From: Buddleja alternifolia
Lineage: Eukaryota > Streptophyta > Magnoliopsida > Lamiales > Scrophulariaceae
Direction: 5' to 3'
Length of the DNA stretch: 64,000 nt
NCBI GenBank assembly: GCA_019426215.1
Contig: CM033393.1
Coordinates: 10,946,046-11,010,045, forward strand
Shown here: piece by piece, positions 21,914 through 35,155 of the stretch
How the letters are laid out: each line of letters starts with the position of its first letter
Numbering within the stretch: position 1 is the stretch's first letter
The notes under the pieces: model-generated
The model's input: only the letters and a program-made list of their open reading frames with translations
What the model was told of the DNA's origin: nothing
Database searches by the model: none
Program-made: the position numbers and the translations under genes

Positions 21914-24180
21914 ATGACTATCAACCCCTTGTCTGTACTACTTGAAAAGAATACGTTGACTGGTCTTAACTATGTGGATTGGCTCCGAAACTTGAGGATA
22001 GTCCTCAATATTGAGTCACTGGGATACGTATTAGATGCTGATATCCCAGCCACGCCCATAAGGACATGTGCTAACGACGTCCGGCTTCGTGGGTACATGC
22101 TGGGCTCAATGAGAAATGAGTTGCAGAGGTCCCATGACAAAATGGTCTCGACGAGGGCTATTTTGGCACACCTGGTAGAGCTCTATGGTGTGCACAGTCG
22201 CACTGTTGGTATGAGATATCGAAAGAGCTCTTTGGAGCCAAGATGGAGGAAGGAAAAAAGGTTGGGGATCATGTACTAAAACTGATTTCGAAAATAGAGA
22301 TGGTAGAGGCCCTCGATTTCAACATGGACCCACAACTTCAAACTGACCTTATCTTGCAGTCACTTCCAGACTCCTTTTCCCAATTTGTGATAAACTTCAA
22401 TTGTAACGAGATAGAATGCAACTTGGCTGGCTTGATGAACAAGCTGAATACTGCACAATCTCAAATGAAGCAAAAGGGAAAAGAGGTGGCCATGGTCATC
22501 ACTTCTAAGCCCAAAAGAAAGGAGAAGAAGAAGACTAAGAAAGGTAATGGCACTCTGGGTCCACAGGTTAAGATGGACAAATGAAAGGGTAAAGCTCATA
22601 AAGTGATGAAAAGCAAAGGACCAAAGGAAACGGATAGGTGCCTTCACTGCGGTGAGCTAGGCCACTGGAGGAGGGAGTGTCCAAACTTTGGCAAAGGTGC
22701 ACCAGGTATGGAACTTTTTGTTTTGGAAACTAATTGTTTTATGACTGTTTTTTCCACTTCGTGGATACTTGATTCTGGAGCTAGTGCTCACGTTTGTGTA
22801 ATGAATCAGGATCTACAATGAAGTAGGATGCTGGAGCATGGGGAGGTGTTGATCAATGGTGGCAGCGGGCAGAGTGTCTTGGCTTCTCACATTAGATCAA
22901 CTTCTTTATGTTTATCATCTGGACATGTTTTAAATTTAGAGGATATTTTGGTGTTGCCCAACGGGCTTAAAAATATTCTTTCAATTTCTGTTTTGGTTAG
23001 GAACGATTATGTTTTTAATTTCATTGACAGTACTTACAATATTTTATTTCATAATAATATTGTTGGCACTGCTACTTTAGTTACTGGCCTCTATTACTTA
23101 AACATGAAAAATGAGTCTGTTGCAAATGTTATTTCAAAGAAGCGTGGTAGGCAAATTACTAACCTATGCTTAAAATGGCATCTAAGACTAGGTCATGTCG
23201 GAGAGAAAAAGATACACAAGATGGGTTAATCGAACCACTGGGATCGGATCCCTATCCGACTTGTGAATCTTGCTTCAAAGGCAAAATGACTAGATCACCC
23301 TTCACCGGGACTTTTGAAAAGAGCCACTGAAGTATTAGGACTTGTGAACACTGACATTTGCGGACCATTTCGAGAAATGGCTCGTGGTGGTTTTCACTAC
23401 TTCATTACATTCACTGATGACCATTAAAGGTATGATCTGGTGTACTTAATGAAGTATAAGTCTGAATCATTTGATAAGTTCAAAGAATTCAAGGCCTTAG
23501 TGGAAAAACAAACTGGTCATCATATAAAATCAGTGCGATCAGATCGCGGAGATGAATATATGAGTCACGAATTTGATGAGTTCCTAAAGGATAATGGGAT
23601 AATATTGCAACTCACACCACCAGCAACTCCACAGTTGAATGGGGTAGAAGAACGTAGAAATCGAACACTATTAGATATGGTTCGATCTATGATAAGCTAC
23701 ACTGACTTACCTATCTCTTTGTGGGGACATGCACTCCTTACAGCTGTTCATATCTTGAATAGATGTCGTTCCAAATCCGTTCCCGAGACACCATATGAGA
23801 TGTGAAGAAATAGGAAACCAAACCTTAAGTACATTAGAGTTTGGGGATGCCCTGCCTACATTAAGAAGACTAAGGCAGAGAAATTGGAAGCTAGGTCCCT
23901 TAAAGGACGTTTTGTCGGTTTTTTCGAGGATTCCATGGGATACCTTTCTACATGCAAGATGATCAAAGGATCATTGTTGCACTGCAAGCGCACTTTCTGG
24001 AAGATGAATTCATTCTAGAAGGTGGTGTAGGTAAGAAAATTGCTCTTAATAAACAAAATGAAACACCTAGGGAGACAACTGTTCGAGAAACACAACAAAC
24101 GTTGCTAAGATCTGGTAGAGTACCACATCAACCTGATAGGTACTATGGGTATCTGCTACAAGAGGAATGGGGTGTCCACA
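21914..24180 (+). pseudogene. COP2 gag-pol part 1 (gag, protease, integrase)
   Basis: Likely start ATG at 21914 (MTINPLSVLLEKNTL). Gag is frameshifted near 22260 and continues (LISKIEMVEALDFNMDPQLQ) to a Lys-rich segment; a stop lies near 22582. The zinc knuckle CLHCGELGHWRREC is at 22639-22680. The protease motif WILDSGASAHV has its catalytic Asp codon at about 22771. GAG-pre-integrase WHLRLGHVGEKKI is near 23180-23215. Integrase shows ITFTDDH, SDRGDEY (Asp near 23542), TPQLNGVEERRNRTLLDMV and WGHALLTAVHILNR, followed by WGCPAYIKKTK. Several stops (22821, 23229, 23427, 23805) and a frameshift near 23930 disable it. It ends at the TSD CCACA (24176-24180) of GYP3. Confidence 0.9.
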
Positions 24181-24727
24181 TGTAACGCCCTCAAATTTAA
24201 TCCTAAAGAACCCAACACGAAAGCGTCAACACGCCCTCAATTTAATCCTAAAGAATCCAACACGAAAGCGTTATCCTATCCTTACAGAAGTACAAACCAA
24301 ATTCTGGACACAATTAAACAATTCATCTTATCGGGTCACAACCCCAATACATCAACTAAATAGCTATGCGAACTTAATATACATGAGTCAATCTACATCA
24401 TTCACCTCTAGGATAGTCCGAGTTTATACTCCGATCCTTCAAGCTAGTTTCACTTCTCGACTTGCCTATAACTGAAAGGAAGAAAGTGAAGTACATAAGC
24501 AAAGGCTTAGTGAGCGCCAGTGTACGTGTGAAAGGTGCTTAAAATAGTTTTTAGACCCCAAAGTGATAAATTAATAAGGTGAAAACAATAATAGTTTCTA
24601 TTTTTCAAACGCTCATTAAAAAGGCGAGTAAAAATGACATTTGCGTTCAAGCAGTAGCTGGTATGACACCAGGATCTTAGTATACATACGATAAAGTTTT
24701 AAAACATGCATTGTTAAAAGTGTGCAG

Positions 24728-24835
24728 TCAATGTAAGTACCACGTACAAGACTCAATGCAAGTATCATGTACAAGACTCAATGCAAGTATCATGTACCAG
24801 ACTCAATGCAAGTATCATGTACAAGACATGTTTAA
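24728..24835. repeat. 25-bp tandem repeat in GYP3 LTR
   Basis: About four copies of a 25-bp unit ending in AAGTATCATGTACAAG, with a first copy AAGTACCACGTACAAG. The same array is in the other LTR at about 31315-31422. It is tandem without spacers, so not CRISPR-like. Possible enhancer or unequal-exchange array. Confidence 0.85.
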
Positions 24836-26537
24836 GTAACACGTACACGTCACGCTTAAGCAGTAGGGGGCCATGTTAGCAATACTATCGCGTCCGATGA
24901 TTTACCCATAGCACTTTGGGTCCCTCTGCTTCTTCCTTATCACCCCTGAACATGCGGCTTAAAAGCCATTACCTTATACCTCCCCACGCAGGCTAGCGAT
25001 GCCCGATTTGGTCATATCCGGAATATGCCACACGATAAATGATCAATGCACCCTCAGAGCACTCCGTCCTAGGTGCATGGATCTGGACGTGGATAGCGGG
25101 AACTGTTTAAGACCGCAAGCCCATGCTTGACCGGCCGAACCCTGCCCTATCCATCGCCCGACCTTGGGCCCAACACAACCACGTAAGATGCAACACGTCA
25201 CAAGAACACCATCACGACAAATGATCACGATACAAGACCAAGTGAAATGATTTTTGAAATCCCATGATTCAATGTCTAAGTGGTAACCATGCTTTCAAAA
25301 TGCGCATTTAAAATAATTATGAATTTGCGCAAACAGTTATGCATGAATTCTCAAAATGGTCACTATTCGGTGATAATTGCATATTCAAAAGTATTATGCT
25401 CCAATCTCTTTTTGAAATGCGAATTTACGATAGACACATATATAAGCATTAATATATATATATATATATAGCACATTTTAAAACAACTTCCTTCCAGTTT
25501 TGAAAATAGTAATAATTTCTTTGGAGGCAACTCACACTACGTCCAAGCTATACGGCGTCGTCCTCGTTCGTCTCACCAACAACACCTGCTAAGCCAACAC
25601 TATATCAGAAACCCATTTTCTAACTCGTCCAAAGTCTACCCGGGGTAGCCTATGTGGTCCTAATAACTATACAATCATGCACCAAAAAGTTACCTTAATC
25701 AAAACTAGGCTTAATTTCAGTCTTCCCCAAAAGGGTCGATAGAGGTGTAAAAACAGATTTGTGCAGTTTTAGTGTACGAATTTTTTAAAAAATCATAAAC
25801 TCGATAATTCTAGATAAACATTTCCAGAAATGCTCTTAACTTGTTGAAAAAACTTAGCTAAATTTTTCAAAGGTAAATAATCACTTGAAGTATGGCTGTT
25901 TTACTCAAAATCGAAGCAAAATTGGGTTCAATTTTTACTAGGCAATACCACTTTAAAACTTCATATAAAATCATAATTTACTCAAATAAGCCCCAATTGC
26001 ATACACAATAACCCCAATACATATGGTTATCCCCTGTAAAATTTTGAAACCAAAATGAAGTTGGTAAGAGCCCCAAATGATGTGTCAAACAAACATTTTC
26101 GAAATCCCGTGAGGCTTCTGGCAGCCTATACTTAACAATTTCCACAATTCACATTAAAACTCCAAAAATCTCAGAAAATTCCAGAGCTATTTCAGACATG
26201 CAGTAACATACACAGTAAAATGTTTGAACTCAAATAAAGTTCCCTTGTCTCGAAAACAATTCTTCAAAATTAGTTGCAGATTTATAGACCCAACTTAAAA
26301 TTATCATGCATGTGTGATTTCTTCATTTAAGCCTTTAGATTGGCTAACAAAAATTGTAAATTTAAGCTTAAAACTCATAGATCTACTCATCCAAGACACA
26401 TGCAATAACATTTTCAAAATAAACTTAGCCTTTACCATTACCTACTAATATATAAGTTCTAAGTTCTAAGGGATTAAGAGTTACCTTTAATTGCTACCAA
26501 CAAGTGTGAAGATGGGTTGAAGGTTGAAGTCAATATA

Positions 26538-26574
<37 letters not shown>
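26538..26574. repeat. (AT)n microsatellite in GYP3 left LTR
   Basis: Uninterrupted AT dinucleotide run. The matching run in the right LTR is at about 33123-33157. Confidence 0.95.
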
Positions 26575-26576
<2 letters not shown>

Positions 26577-26957
26577 TGAAATGAAGAGATGAAGAATGGT
26601 TGAAGAGACCCTTTTGCTTTGTATAAAGAAAAATGATGAAGGTTGAAGGTGGTATGTTATATATATATAGGTGTGTGTGACCGTGTAGTGCTCCACTTTT
26701 CTTGTCTTTTTTCTTTTATTTTTATTTTTTATTATTTAATGTGAAATGGAAGTGGAATTTACTAATTATTGGTGTATTTGGGCAATTTACTAATTCAACT
26801 TCTCTCCTAGTGTCTAGTTAAATTTTGGTTCTATTCCTTTAATCTACATAAGATGTATAATATAATATCCCTCTTGAACATAAGTTTAAGATCCTAGGTC
26901 ATGTCCTAATGCTTTAGATAGTAACTAGTCGACAAAAAAAAAAACTCGGGTATCACA

Positions 26958-26975
26958 TTCTCCCCTCCTTAAAAG
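26958..26975 (-). other. GYP3 polypurine tract
   Basis: On the minus strand, CTTTTAAGGAGGGGAGAA directly precedes the 3' LTR. It primes plus-strand DNA synthesis in LTR elements. Confidence 0.85.
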
Positions 26976-27141
26976 AATTTGGTCCCCAAATTCTCACCTG
27001 AGAACAATTTCGGGTAGTGTCTTCGCATGTAATCCTCGGTTTCCCAAGTTGCTTCTTCTAGATTGTCGTGATTTTCCCATAACACCTTTACCATTGGGAT
27101 TCTTTTAGTCCGTAGCTCACGCACTTTCTTGTCCACAATCT

Positions 27142-30070
27142 TTATCGGTTTTTTTTTTTGTTTTCTTCATAAGTCAAATTGTTCTGAATTGGTATTGCAT
27201 CCACCTTGAGTACATGTTCAGGATCGGGTCGGTATTTCTTTAACCTGCTTACGTGAAAGACATCGTGCAAACCAGAGAGTGCTGGTGAGAGTGCCAGTCG
27301 ATATGCTGCTTTTCCAACTCTTTCCAAGATCTTGAAAGGTCCAACAAATCTAGGACTTAACTTTCCACCTTTCTTAGGTTGAATGATGCTTCTCCGAGGA
27401 GATAGCCGCAAGAAAACCTCATCTCTGACAAAAATTCTAAGTCTTTTCTTCTTTGATCGGCGTGACTCTTCTGACGACTCTGTGCAGCTTTCATTCGTTC
27501 CTGGACAATTTGGATTTTATCTATAGCTTCTTGTACCAATTTCAATTGTGGGAACGTTGTTTGTCCCTGATTTTTCCTCTTAGGAATTCATGTATCTCCA
27601 ACTTCCCAACGAATTGGGGACCTGCACTTTCTCCCATATAAAGCTTCATATGGTGCCATTCCAATTGTGGCCTGATAGCTATTGTTATAAGCAAATTCTG
27701 CTAAAGCTAAGTATTGAGCCCAATTTCCTTTAAACCCAAAACACATGCTCGCAACATGTCTTCTAGTATTTGAATGACTATCTCAAATTGTCCATCCGAC
27801 TGAGGATAAGTTGTCATGCTAATGACTAGCTTAGTTTCCAATGCAACATGTATGCTTTTCCAAAATTGTGAGAGGAATGGGAGGAACCACTGCTCAATGG
27901 TATGGATCTCTGGACTCTACTAAGGACAAGGTTAACTGAAACACCATGCCGTCTCACAATTTCCTTAACGTACCATCAAGATAACTTAGAGAGGTTCTAC
28001 CTCCCGGACGGGCAAGAAATGAGCTCATTTTGTGAGCCCATCCACAATTATCCCAATAGAATCATGGCCACTTGTAGCTTGGGGCAAATCAGTTATAAAG
28101 TTCGCTGTTAGATATTCACCTTTCCATTCCGGTATTTTTTTTTAAAGGTTGTAGAGTCCAGAAGATCGTTAAGGTTTGATGTTTTGATTTCACTTGTTGA
28201 CATGCAAAGCATCGTGAGACATAATTAGTGACTTGGCTGTTCAGATTGACTAACCAGTAATATTCCTTAATTGCTTATGCATCTCATTACTGCCAAGGTA
28301 TATGGTCTTTTTCAAGCGACGAGCTTCATCAAGTATAACCTTCTTCACACTAGTGTCATTTGGTACATACCCTATTTTAAACTATATCAGGTCGTCTTCC
28401 CAAATATGAAATTCACGTCGATATTTCTTGGAGGGTCTTCTCTCTTAAGTTCTTGAATATAGATCTTTCTCTAGTGCAACTTTGATCCAAGAACATTGGG
28501 TTCTACTTTGATATTAGCACACAAGATGTGTAATCCAAATTCTTTTGTATTCCAAAAATTCACATCCTTCCACATCCTCATTCTGTCATCCATTAATCTT
28601 GCAACAGTCCTTTTCTAACTTAAAGCATCTGCTTCTACATTAGATTTTCTAAGATGGGTTTGGATTGAACACTTGTAGTCTTCAAGAAGTTTCATTCTCT
28701 TTGTTTGTCTCAAATTCAACTCTTTTTGAGAGAATAGATACTTAAAACTTTTGTGGTCGGTATGATGCTCCATACAAGTAATGTCTCCACTTTGTTATTT
28801 CAGAAATAATGGAGGCTACTGCCAAATCTTGGGTTGGGTAGTTCTATTCGTAGGGTTTGTGTTTACGCTATACATACGCTATCTCTTTACCATTTTGCAT
28901 AAGCATACATCCAAGTCCCTCCTTAGAGACATCACCGTAAACTCCAAAATTATCATTTCCATTAGGAAGTTCTAAAATGCGTTGTTGTGAGCCTTTTCTC
29001 TAACTCTTGGAAGCTTGACTTAGACTCATCATTCTATTCAACTTCATCTTCCTTTGAGTTAGTCGAGATAAATGTCCTGCTATCTTAGAGAAATCCTTGA
29101 CAAATCTCCGATAGTATCCTGCTAATCCGAGAAAGCTTCTTGCTTTTTTTTTTTTTTTTTTTTGTGGCATTCTTAGGTCTTTTCCATTCCACAATAGATT
29201 CTACCTTCGAGGGGTCGACATAGATTCCATTACCCATAATCACATGACCTAAGAAGGCAACCTTAGTTAAACCAAACTCACACTTGCTAAATTTCACGTA
29301 GAGCTTGTTGTCTCTTAAGACTGGCAATACAATCCTTAAGTGTCGTTCATGATTTTCTTTGGTCTTAGATATAGACAATGATGTCGTTTATAAATATCAC
29401 CACAATCGATCCAAATTAGAAGGTAATATACTATGCATAATATCCATAAGGGTTGTTGGGGTATTGGTCAATCCAACTGGCATTTCAACAAACTCATATT
29501 GTCCGTATCTTGTTTGGAAAGCGGTCTTAAGTTCATCTTCATTGTTAATTCTTAATTGATCATATCCTTGTTGCAAATCAAGCTTAGAATCTAACGTAGC
29601 TCCTTGGAGTTGGTCAAACAATTCTTCAATTCGTGGAAGAGGACACTTGTTCTTGATGGTTACACTATTTAACCCCCGGTATTCTACACCTAACCCTAAT
29701 GATCTGTCTTTCTTCTTGCCCAATAACACTAGAGCTCCCCACAGAGACGTATTAGGTTCAATAAATCCTATCTCCACAACTTTAATAGCTAAGCTTTCCT
29801 TATATTGGAGTAGTTCCGAGTAAACGCTCGATGGCGAACTCCCTTCCCTATCTGTTGGTAAAGAGATTAAAATTCAGGAACTACAAATACTTATTTAATA
29901 TTCACTTTATCTTTTGTCTTGTTAATCATGGAAGCTAAATAGTCTTCCCTTTCTTTCCAAAGTGTCTTTTGCACCATAACAACTGAAATGATAGGTGCTA
30001 AAGTAATCCTTATGTTCCCTACTAGATCTGTAATCAACTTACCAGGTGCACAAGACTTCACCAACCTTGT
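27142..30070 (-). pseudogene. GYP3 pol remnant (RT, RNase H, integrase, C-terminal domain)
   Basis: Minus-strand order. About 30070-29790: protease-RT linker remnants. RT at 29777-29085: [60 protein letters not shown], then CEFGLTKVAFLGHVI. A T-rich run at 29144-29163 encodes a Lys run in the RT thumb, a likely local expansion. RFVKDFSKIAGHLSRLT follows (29090-29140) and then a degraded RNase H. Integrase zinc-finger remnant CFACQQVKSKHQ near 28200, core remnants to 27600, and the C-terminal segment GGKLSPRFVGPFKILERVG...LHDVFHVSRLKKY at 27411-27220. Many stops. The YVDD box region (about 29380) is damaged. Confidence 0.85.
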
Positions 30071-30749
30071 AAGATAATCTATTAGGCATGATGATAAGAC
30101 AACTAACCCATTTCTAGAACATTGTCTTACTCTTGTATAGGTAGCACTATAAGACCAGTTGTAAAAGATTTTCCACTAATCATTATGTTACTGGACTTAA
30201 ATCACTGAATCCATAACCATGCCACTATCCTTTCGTGTAGTAACTTCTAAGTTAACTTTTATAGTACGATCAAAAATTAAAATAGTCATTTATAATCACC
30301 TTTCCTGTATCACATCCAAAAATTATTCTGTAATATCAATAAACTATCACTGTACTCAAGAAACTACATGAAAGCTAATTTCCCACTCGCTTTCTCATAA
30401 GTAGGAGGTTGAGTAATTAATGTAATTCCTCTTGTTCACAAGAATATTCATCCTTCATTCTATTACACCTTTTCCGACTCAAGTGTCTCTTTGCAATCAA
30501 AGCACCTATAGTGTTTTATTCTAGACATGTTCCTAGCTCAGTCCTACAATTGTAATTTATTCTAGACATGTTCCTAGCTCAGTCCTACAATTGTAATCAA
30601 TCATCGCTTGGTCGGCTGCCCAAACAATGGTTTGTCACAATTTAAGTACTGAAACACTATATCTCCAACCTTATTATCATATCGAACTCTCACTTAATAC
30701 CATAAACCACAGTCCGAGGAACCTATCCCGGAATAGCTCAGGCACTAGC
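30071..30749 (-). other. Remnant between GYP3 PBS and pol; gag missing
   Basis: No recognisable gag. It contains an exact-looking 40-bp direct repeat (30516-30555 and 30557-30596, period 41). Full-length Tekay/Del elements need about 1.5-2 kb here for gag and protease, so a deletion is inferred. Confidence 0.55.
30516..30596. repeat. Tandem duplication in GYP3 internal region
   Basis: Two copies of a 40-bp unit with core CTAGACATGTTCCTAGCTCA, period 41. Confidence 0.9.
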
Positions 30750-30765
30750 CCAAGCTCTGATACCA
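30750..30765 (-). other. GYP3 primer-binding site
   Basis: On the minus strand, TGGTATCAGAGCTTGG two bases from the LTR end. It matches the complement of the initiator Met tRNA 3' end. Confidence 0.9.
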
Positions 30766-30767
30766 TC

Positions 30768-33120
30768 TGTAACGCCCTCAAACTTAATCCTAAAGAACCC
30801 AACACGAAAGCGTCAACACGCCCTCAATTTAATCCTAAAGAATCCAACACGAAAGCGTTATCCTATCCTTACAGAAGTACAAACCAAATTCTGGACACAA
30901 TTAAACAATTCATCTTATCGGGTCACAACCCCAATACATCAACTAAATAGCTATGCGAACTTAATATACATGAGTCAATCTACATCATTCACCTCTAGGA
31001 TAGTCCGAGTTTATACTCCGATCCTTCAAGCTAGTTTCACTTCTCGACTTGCCTATAACTGAAAGGAAGAAAGTGAAGTACATAAGCAAAGGCTTAGTGA
31101 GCGCCAGTGTACGTGTGAAAGGTGCTTAAAATAGTTTTTAGACCCCAAAGTGATAAATTAATAAGGTGAAAACAATAATAGTTTCTATTTTTCAAACGCT
31201 CATTAAAAAGGCGAGTAAAAATGACATTTGCGTTCAAGCAGTAGCTGGTATGACACCAGGATCTTAGTATACATACGATAAAGTTTTAAAACATGCATTG
31301 TTAAAAGTGTGCAGTCAATGTAAGTACCACGTACAAGACTCAATGCAAGTATCATGTACAAGACTCAATGTAAGTATCATGTACCAGACTCAATGCAAGT
31401 ATCATGTACAAGACATGTTTAAGTAACACGTACACGTCACGCTTAAGCAGTAGGGGGCCATGTTAGCAATACTATCGCGTCCGATGATTTACCCATAGCA
31501 CTTTGGGTCCCTCTGCTTCTTCCTTATCACCCCTGAACATGCGGCTTAAAAGCCATTACCTTATACCTCCCCACGCAGGCTCGCGATGCCCGATTTGGTC
31601 ATATCCGGAATATGCCACACGATAAATGATCAATGCACCCTCAGAGCACTCTGTCCTAGGTGCATGGATCTGGACGTGGATAGCGGGAACTGTTTAAGAC
31701 CGCAAGCCCATGCTTGACCGGCCGAACCCTGCCCTATCCATCGCCCGACCTTGGGCCCAACACAACCACGTAAGATGCAACACGTCACAAGAACACCATC
31801 ACGACAAATGATCACGATACAAGACCAAGTGAAATGATTTTTGAAATCCCATGATTCAATGTCTAAGTGGTAACCATGCTTTCAAAATGCGCATTTAAAA
31901 TAATTATGAATTTGCGCAAACAGTTATGCATGAATTCTCAAAATGGTCACTATTCGGTGATAATTGCATATTCAAAAGTATTATGCTCCAATCTCTTTTT
32001 GAAATGCGAATTTACGATAGACACATATATAAGCATTAATATATATATATATAGCACATTTTAAAACAACTTCCTTCCAGTTTTGAAAATAGTAATAATT
32101 TCTTTGGAGGCAACTCACACTACGTCCAAGCTATACGGCGTCGTCCTCGTTCGTCTCACCAACAACACCTGCTAAGCCAACACTATATCAGAAACCCATT
32201 TTCTAACTCGTCCAAAGTCTACCCGGGGTAGCCTATGTGGTCCTAATAACTATACAATCATGCACCAAAAAGTTACCTTAATCAAAACTAGGCTTAATTT
32301 CAGTCTTCCCCAAAAGGGTCGATAGAGGTGTAAAAACAGATTTGTGCAGTTTTAGTGTACGAATTTTTTAAAAAATCATAAACTCGATAATTCTAGATAA
32401 ACATTTCCAGAAATGCTCTTAACTTGTTGAAAAAACTTAGCTAAATTTTTCAAAGGTAAATAATCACTTGAAGTATGGCTGTTTTACTCAAAATCGAAGC
32501 AAAATTGGGTTCAATTTTTACTGGGCAATACCACTTTAAAACTTCATATAAAATCATAATTTACTCAAATAAGCCCCAATTGCATACACAATAACCCCAA
32601 TACATATGGTTATCCCCTGTAAAATTTTGAAACCAAAATGAAGTTGGTAAAAGCCCCAAATGATGTCTCAAACAAACATTTTCGAAATCCCGTGAGGCTT
32701 CTGGCAGCCTATACTTAACAATTTCCACAATTCACATTAAAACTCCAAAAATCTCAGAAAATTCCAGAGCTATTTCAGACATGCAGTAACATACACAGTA
32801 AAATGTTTGAACTCAAATAAAGTTCCCTTGTCTCGAAAACAATTCTTCAAAATTAGTTGCAGATTTATAGACCCAACTTAAAATTATCATGCATGTGTGA
32901 TTTCTTCATTTAAGCCTTTAGATTGGCTAACAAAAATTGTAAATTTAAGCTTAAAACTCATAGATCTACTCATCCAAGACACATGCAATAACATTTTCAA
33001 AATAAACTTAGCCTTTACCATTACCTACTAATATATAAGTTCTAAGTTCTAAGGGATTAAGAGTTACCTTTAATTGCTACCAACAAGTGTGAAGATGGGT
33101 TGAAGGTTGAAGTCAATATA

Positions 33121-33159
<39 letters not shown>

Positions 33160-33540
33160 TGAAATGAAGAGATGAAGAATGGTTGAAGAGACCCTTTTGC
33201 TTTGTATAAAGAAAAATGATGAAGGTTGAAGGTGGTATGTTATATATATATAGGTGTGTGTGACCGTGTAGTGCTCCACTTTTCTTCTCTTTTTTCTTTT
33301 ATTTTTATTTTTTATTATTTAATGTGAAATGAAAGTGGAATTTACTAATTATTGGTGTATTTGGGCAATTTACTAATTCAACTTCTCTCCTAGTGTCTAG
33401 TTAAATTTTGGTTCTATTCCTTTAATCTACATAAGATGTATAATATAATATCCCTCTTGAACATAAGTTTAAGATCCTAGGTCATGTCCTAATGCTTTAG
33501 ATAGTAACTAGTCGACAAAAAAAAAAACTCGGGTATCACA
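30768..33540 (-). repeat. GYP3 5' LTR (right copy)
   Basis: 2773 bp, near-identical to 24181-26957. Differences seen are single bases (for example position 10-20, AAACTTAAT versus AAATTTAAT) and a shorter (AT)n run at 32036-32053. Confidence 0.95.
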
Positions 33541-33545
33541 CCACA

Positions 33546-35140
33546 CTATAGCAGTGAGGGTCCAAGGAGACAACCCTTCTACTTATGATCAAGCAATGAT
33601 GGACATTGACACTGCAAAGTGGCTAGAAGCTATGCATGAAGAGATAGACTCAATGCATTTCAACCAGGTCTGGACTCTGGTAGATCGTCTTGATGGCATC
33701 GCACATGTAAGGTGCAAGTGGATCTACAAGAAGAAGTAGCCTGGATGGAAACGTTGACACATACAAGGCAAAACTTGTAGCAAAAGGTTATAGTCAAAAA
33801 GAAGGAATTGACTACCAAGAGACCTTTTGACCTGTGGCAATGATCAAGTCTATCCGTATTCTGCTTGCAATAGCTGCACACTTGGACTATGAGATATGGC
33901 AGATGGATGTTAAGACGGCTTTTCTAAATGGATTCCTCGAAGAGGATATCTATAAGGATCAGCCTAAAGGCTTTGCATCTGGGTCTGATATCCGTAAGGT
34001 GTGCAAACTTAAGAGATCCATTTATGGACTTAAGCAAGCCTCTAGGTTTAGGAATCTACGTTTTGACGAAGCGGTCAAGGGATTTGACTTTGTCAAGAAC
34101 GAAGATGAACCCTGTGTTTAGAAGAAGGTTAGTGGCAGTAAAATCACTTTCCTTATCTTATACATGGATGACATCCTACTCATAGGATATGATGTAAGAA
34201 TGCTCACATCAGTCAAAGCATGGCTTTCAAATACATTCTCCATGAAAGACTTAGGAGAGGCGACCTATATTCTAGGGATTCGTATCTACAGAGATAGAAC
34301 AAATAGAAGGATAGGACTTTCCCAAGCCCTTTACTTAAAGGTCCTAAAGAGATTTAGGATGGAAGACTCTAAGAAAGATTTCTTGCCCATGACACATAGG
34401 GTTCACCTTTCAAAGTCTATGTCTCCTCAATGTGACGAAGATAGAAAAGAATGAGTATGGTGCATTATGCGTCTGCAGTGGATAGTTTGATGTACGCCAT
34501 GTTATGTACAAGGCCAGACATTGTCTACGCGGTGAGCATGGTAAGTCATTTTTAGGCTAACCTGGGAAGAGAACACTAGACTGGTGTAAAAAATATCCTA
34601 AAGTATCTCAAGAGAACTAAGGATATGGTCCTAATGTATGGAGATGGAGATTTGAAAGTGGATAGATACACTGACTCAGATTTTCAATCTGATGTAGATG
34701 ATCGGAAATCCACTTCAGTGTTTATATTCACGCTCAATGCTGGAACGATGACTTGGAAAAGTTCTAAGCAAAGCACAATTGCTGATTCCACCACTGAAGC
34801 AGAATACATAGCAGCTTCAGAGGCTGCTAAAGAGGGTGTTTGGATTAAGAAGTTTCTTGGAAAACTTCAAGTGCTCCCTAGTGTAGAGCTGCCATTGCCA
34901 CTTTATTGTGACAATAACGAGGCTATTGCATAAGCAAAGGAACCAAGGTCTCACACCAAATCCAAGCACATAGAGAGAACATATCACATAAGAAGGGAAA
35001 TTGTTAGAAGAGGCAAAATAGTTGTTCAGATAGTAAATTCCGCCGACAACGTCGACCCATTGACCAAGCCTTTGACACAGGCAGAGCTGGATCGACATAT
35101 TGAGAAGATGGGTATTAGATACCATAGTGATTGGCATTGA
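33546..35140 (+). pseudogene. COP2 gag-pol part 2 (RT, RNase H)
   Basis: Resumes after the GYP3 TSD. RT: AKWLEAMHEEIDSMHFNQVW (33625-33685), QMDVKTAFLNGFLEEDIY (from about 33900), KLKRSIYGLKQASR, the catalytic box as YMDDILL (34161-34181, Met in place of Val), TYILGIRIYRDR. RNase H: YTDSDFQSDVDDRKSTS (from about 34667), DSTTEAEYIAASEAAKEGVW, YCDNNEAIA. The C-terminal stop TGA is at 35138-35140, 4 bp before the PPT region. Frameshifts near 33735-33830 and 34120, and stops (34119, 34452), inactivate it. Part of the region between integrase and RT is disrupted by GYP3. Confidence 0.9.
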
Positions 35141-35144
35141 GTAC

Positions 35145-35155
35145 AAATGGGAGAT
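35145..35155 (+). other. COP2 polypurine tract
   Basis: AAATGGGAGAT immediately before the 3' LTR start TGTTAGG. A short PPT of this form is usual for copia elements. Confidence 0.8.

Larger units (their letters stand above)
24181..26957 (-). repeat. GYP3 3' LTR (left copy)
   Basis: 2777 bp. Includes a 25-bp tandem repeat (24728-24835), AT microsatellites (25449-25470 and 26538-26574) and no coding capacity. A 61-codon frame at 25043-25228 is present in both LTR copies simply because they are copies. Confidence 0.95.
24181..33540 (-). mobile_element. GYP3: Tekay/Del-like Ty3/gypsy element inserted in COP2
   Basis: Bounded by the perfect TSD CCACA (24176-24180, 33541-33545). Two LTRs of 2777 bp (left, 3' LTR on the minus strand) and 2773 bp (right, 5' LTR) begin TGTAACGCCCTCAAA and end CTCGGGTATCACA in + orientation. 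PBS at 30750-30765 and PPT at 26958-26975 on the minus strand confirm the orientation. The internal part is only 3.8 kb: RT, RNase H and integrase remnants are present, but only about 1 kb lies between PBS and RT, so gag and most of protease are gone. Long LTRs and the integrase C-terminus fit chromoviruses of the Tekay/Del group. The LTR pair is close to identical, so this is the youngest datable insertion. Confidence 0.92.

Noticed and set aside
24728..24835. CRISPR-like repeats in the GYP3 LTR
   Set aside because: The 25-bp units are directly tandem without unique spacers, occur in both LTR copies, and the host is a plant.
25043..25228. 61-codon minus frame, repeated at 31630-31815
   Set aside because: It appears twice only because it is inside the two GYP3 LTR copies; no conserved protein features.
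29144..29163. Poly-A tail of a LINE or SINE (T run on +)
   Set aside because: It lies inside the minus-strand RT frame of GYP3 as a Lys-codon run, with no flanking TSD.
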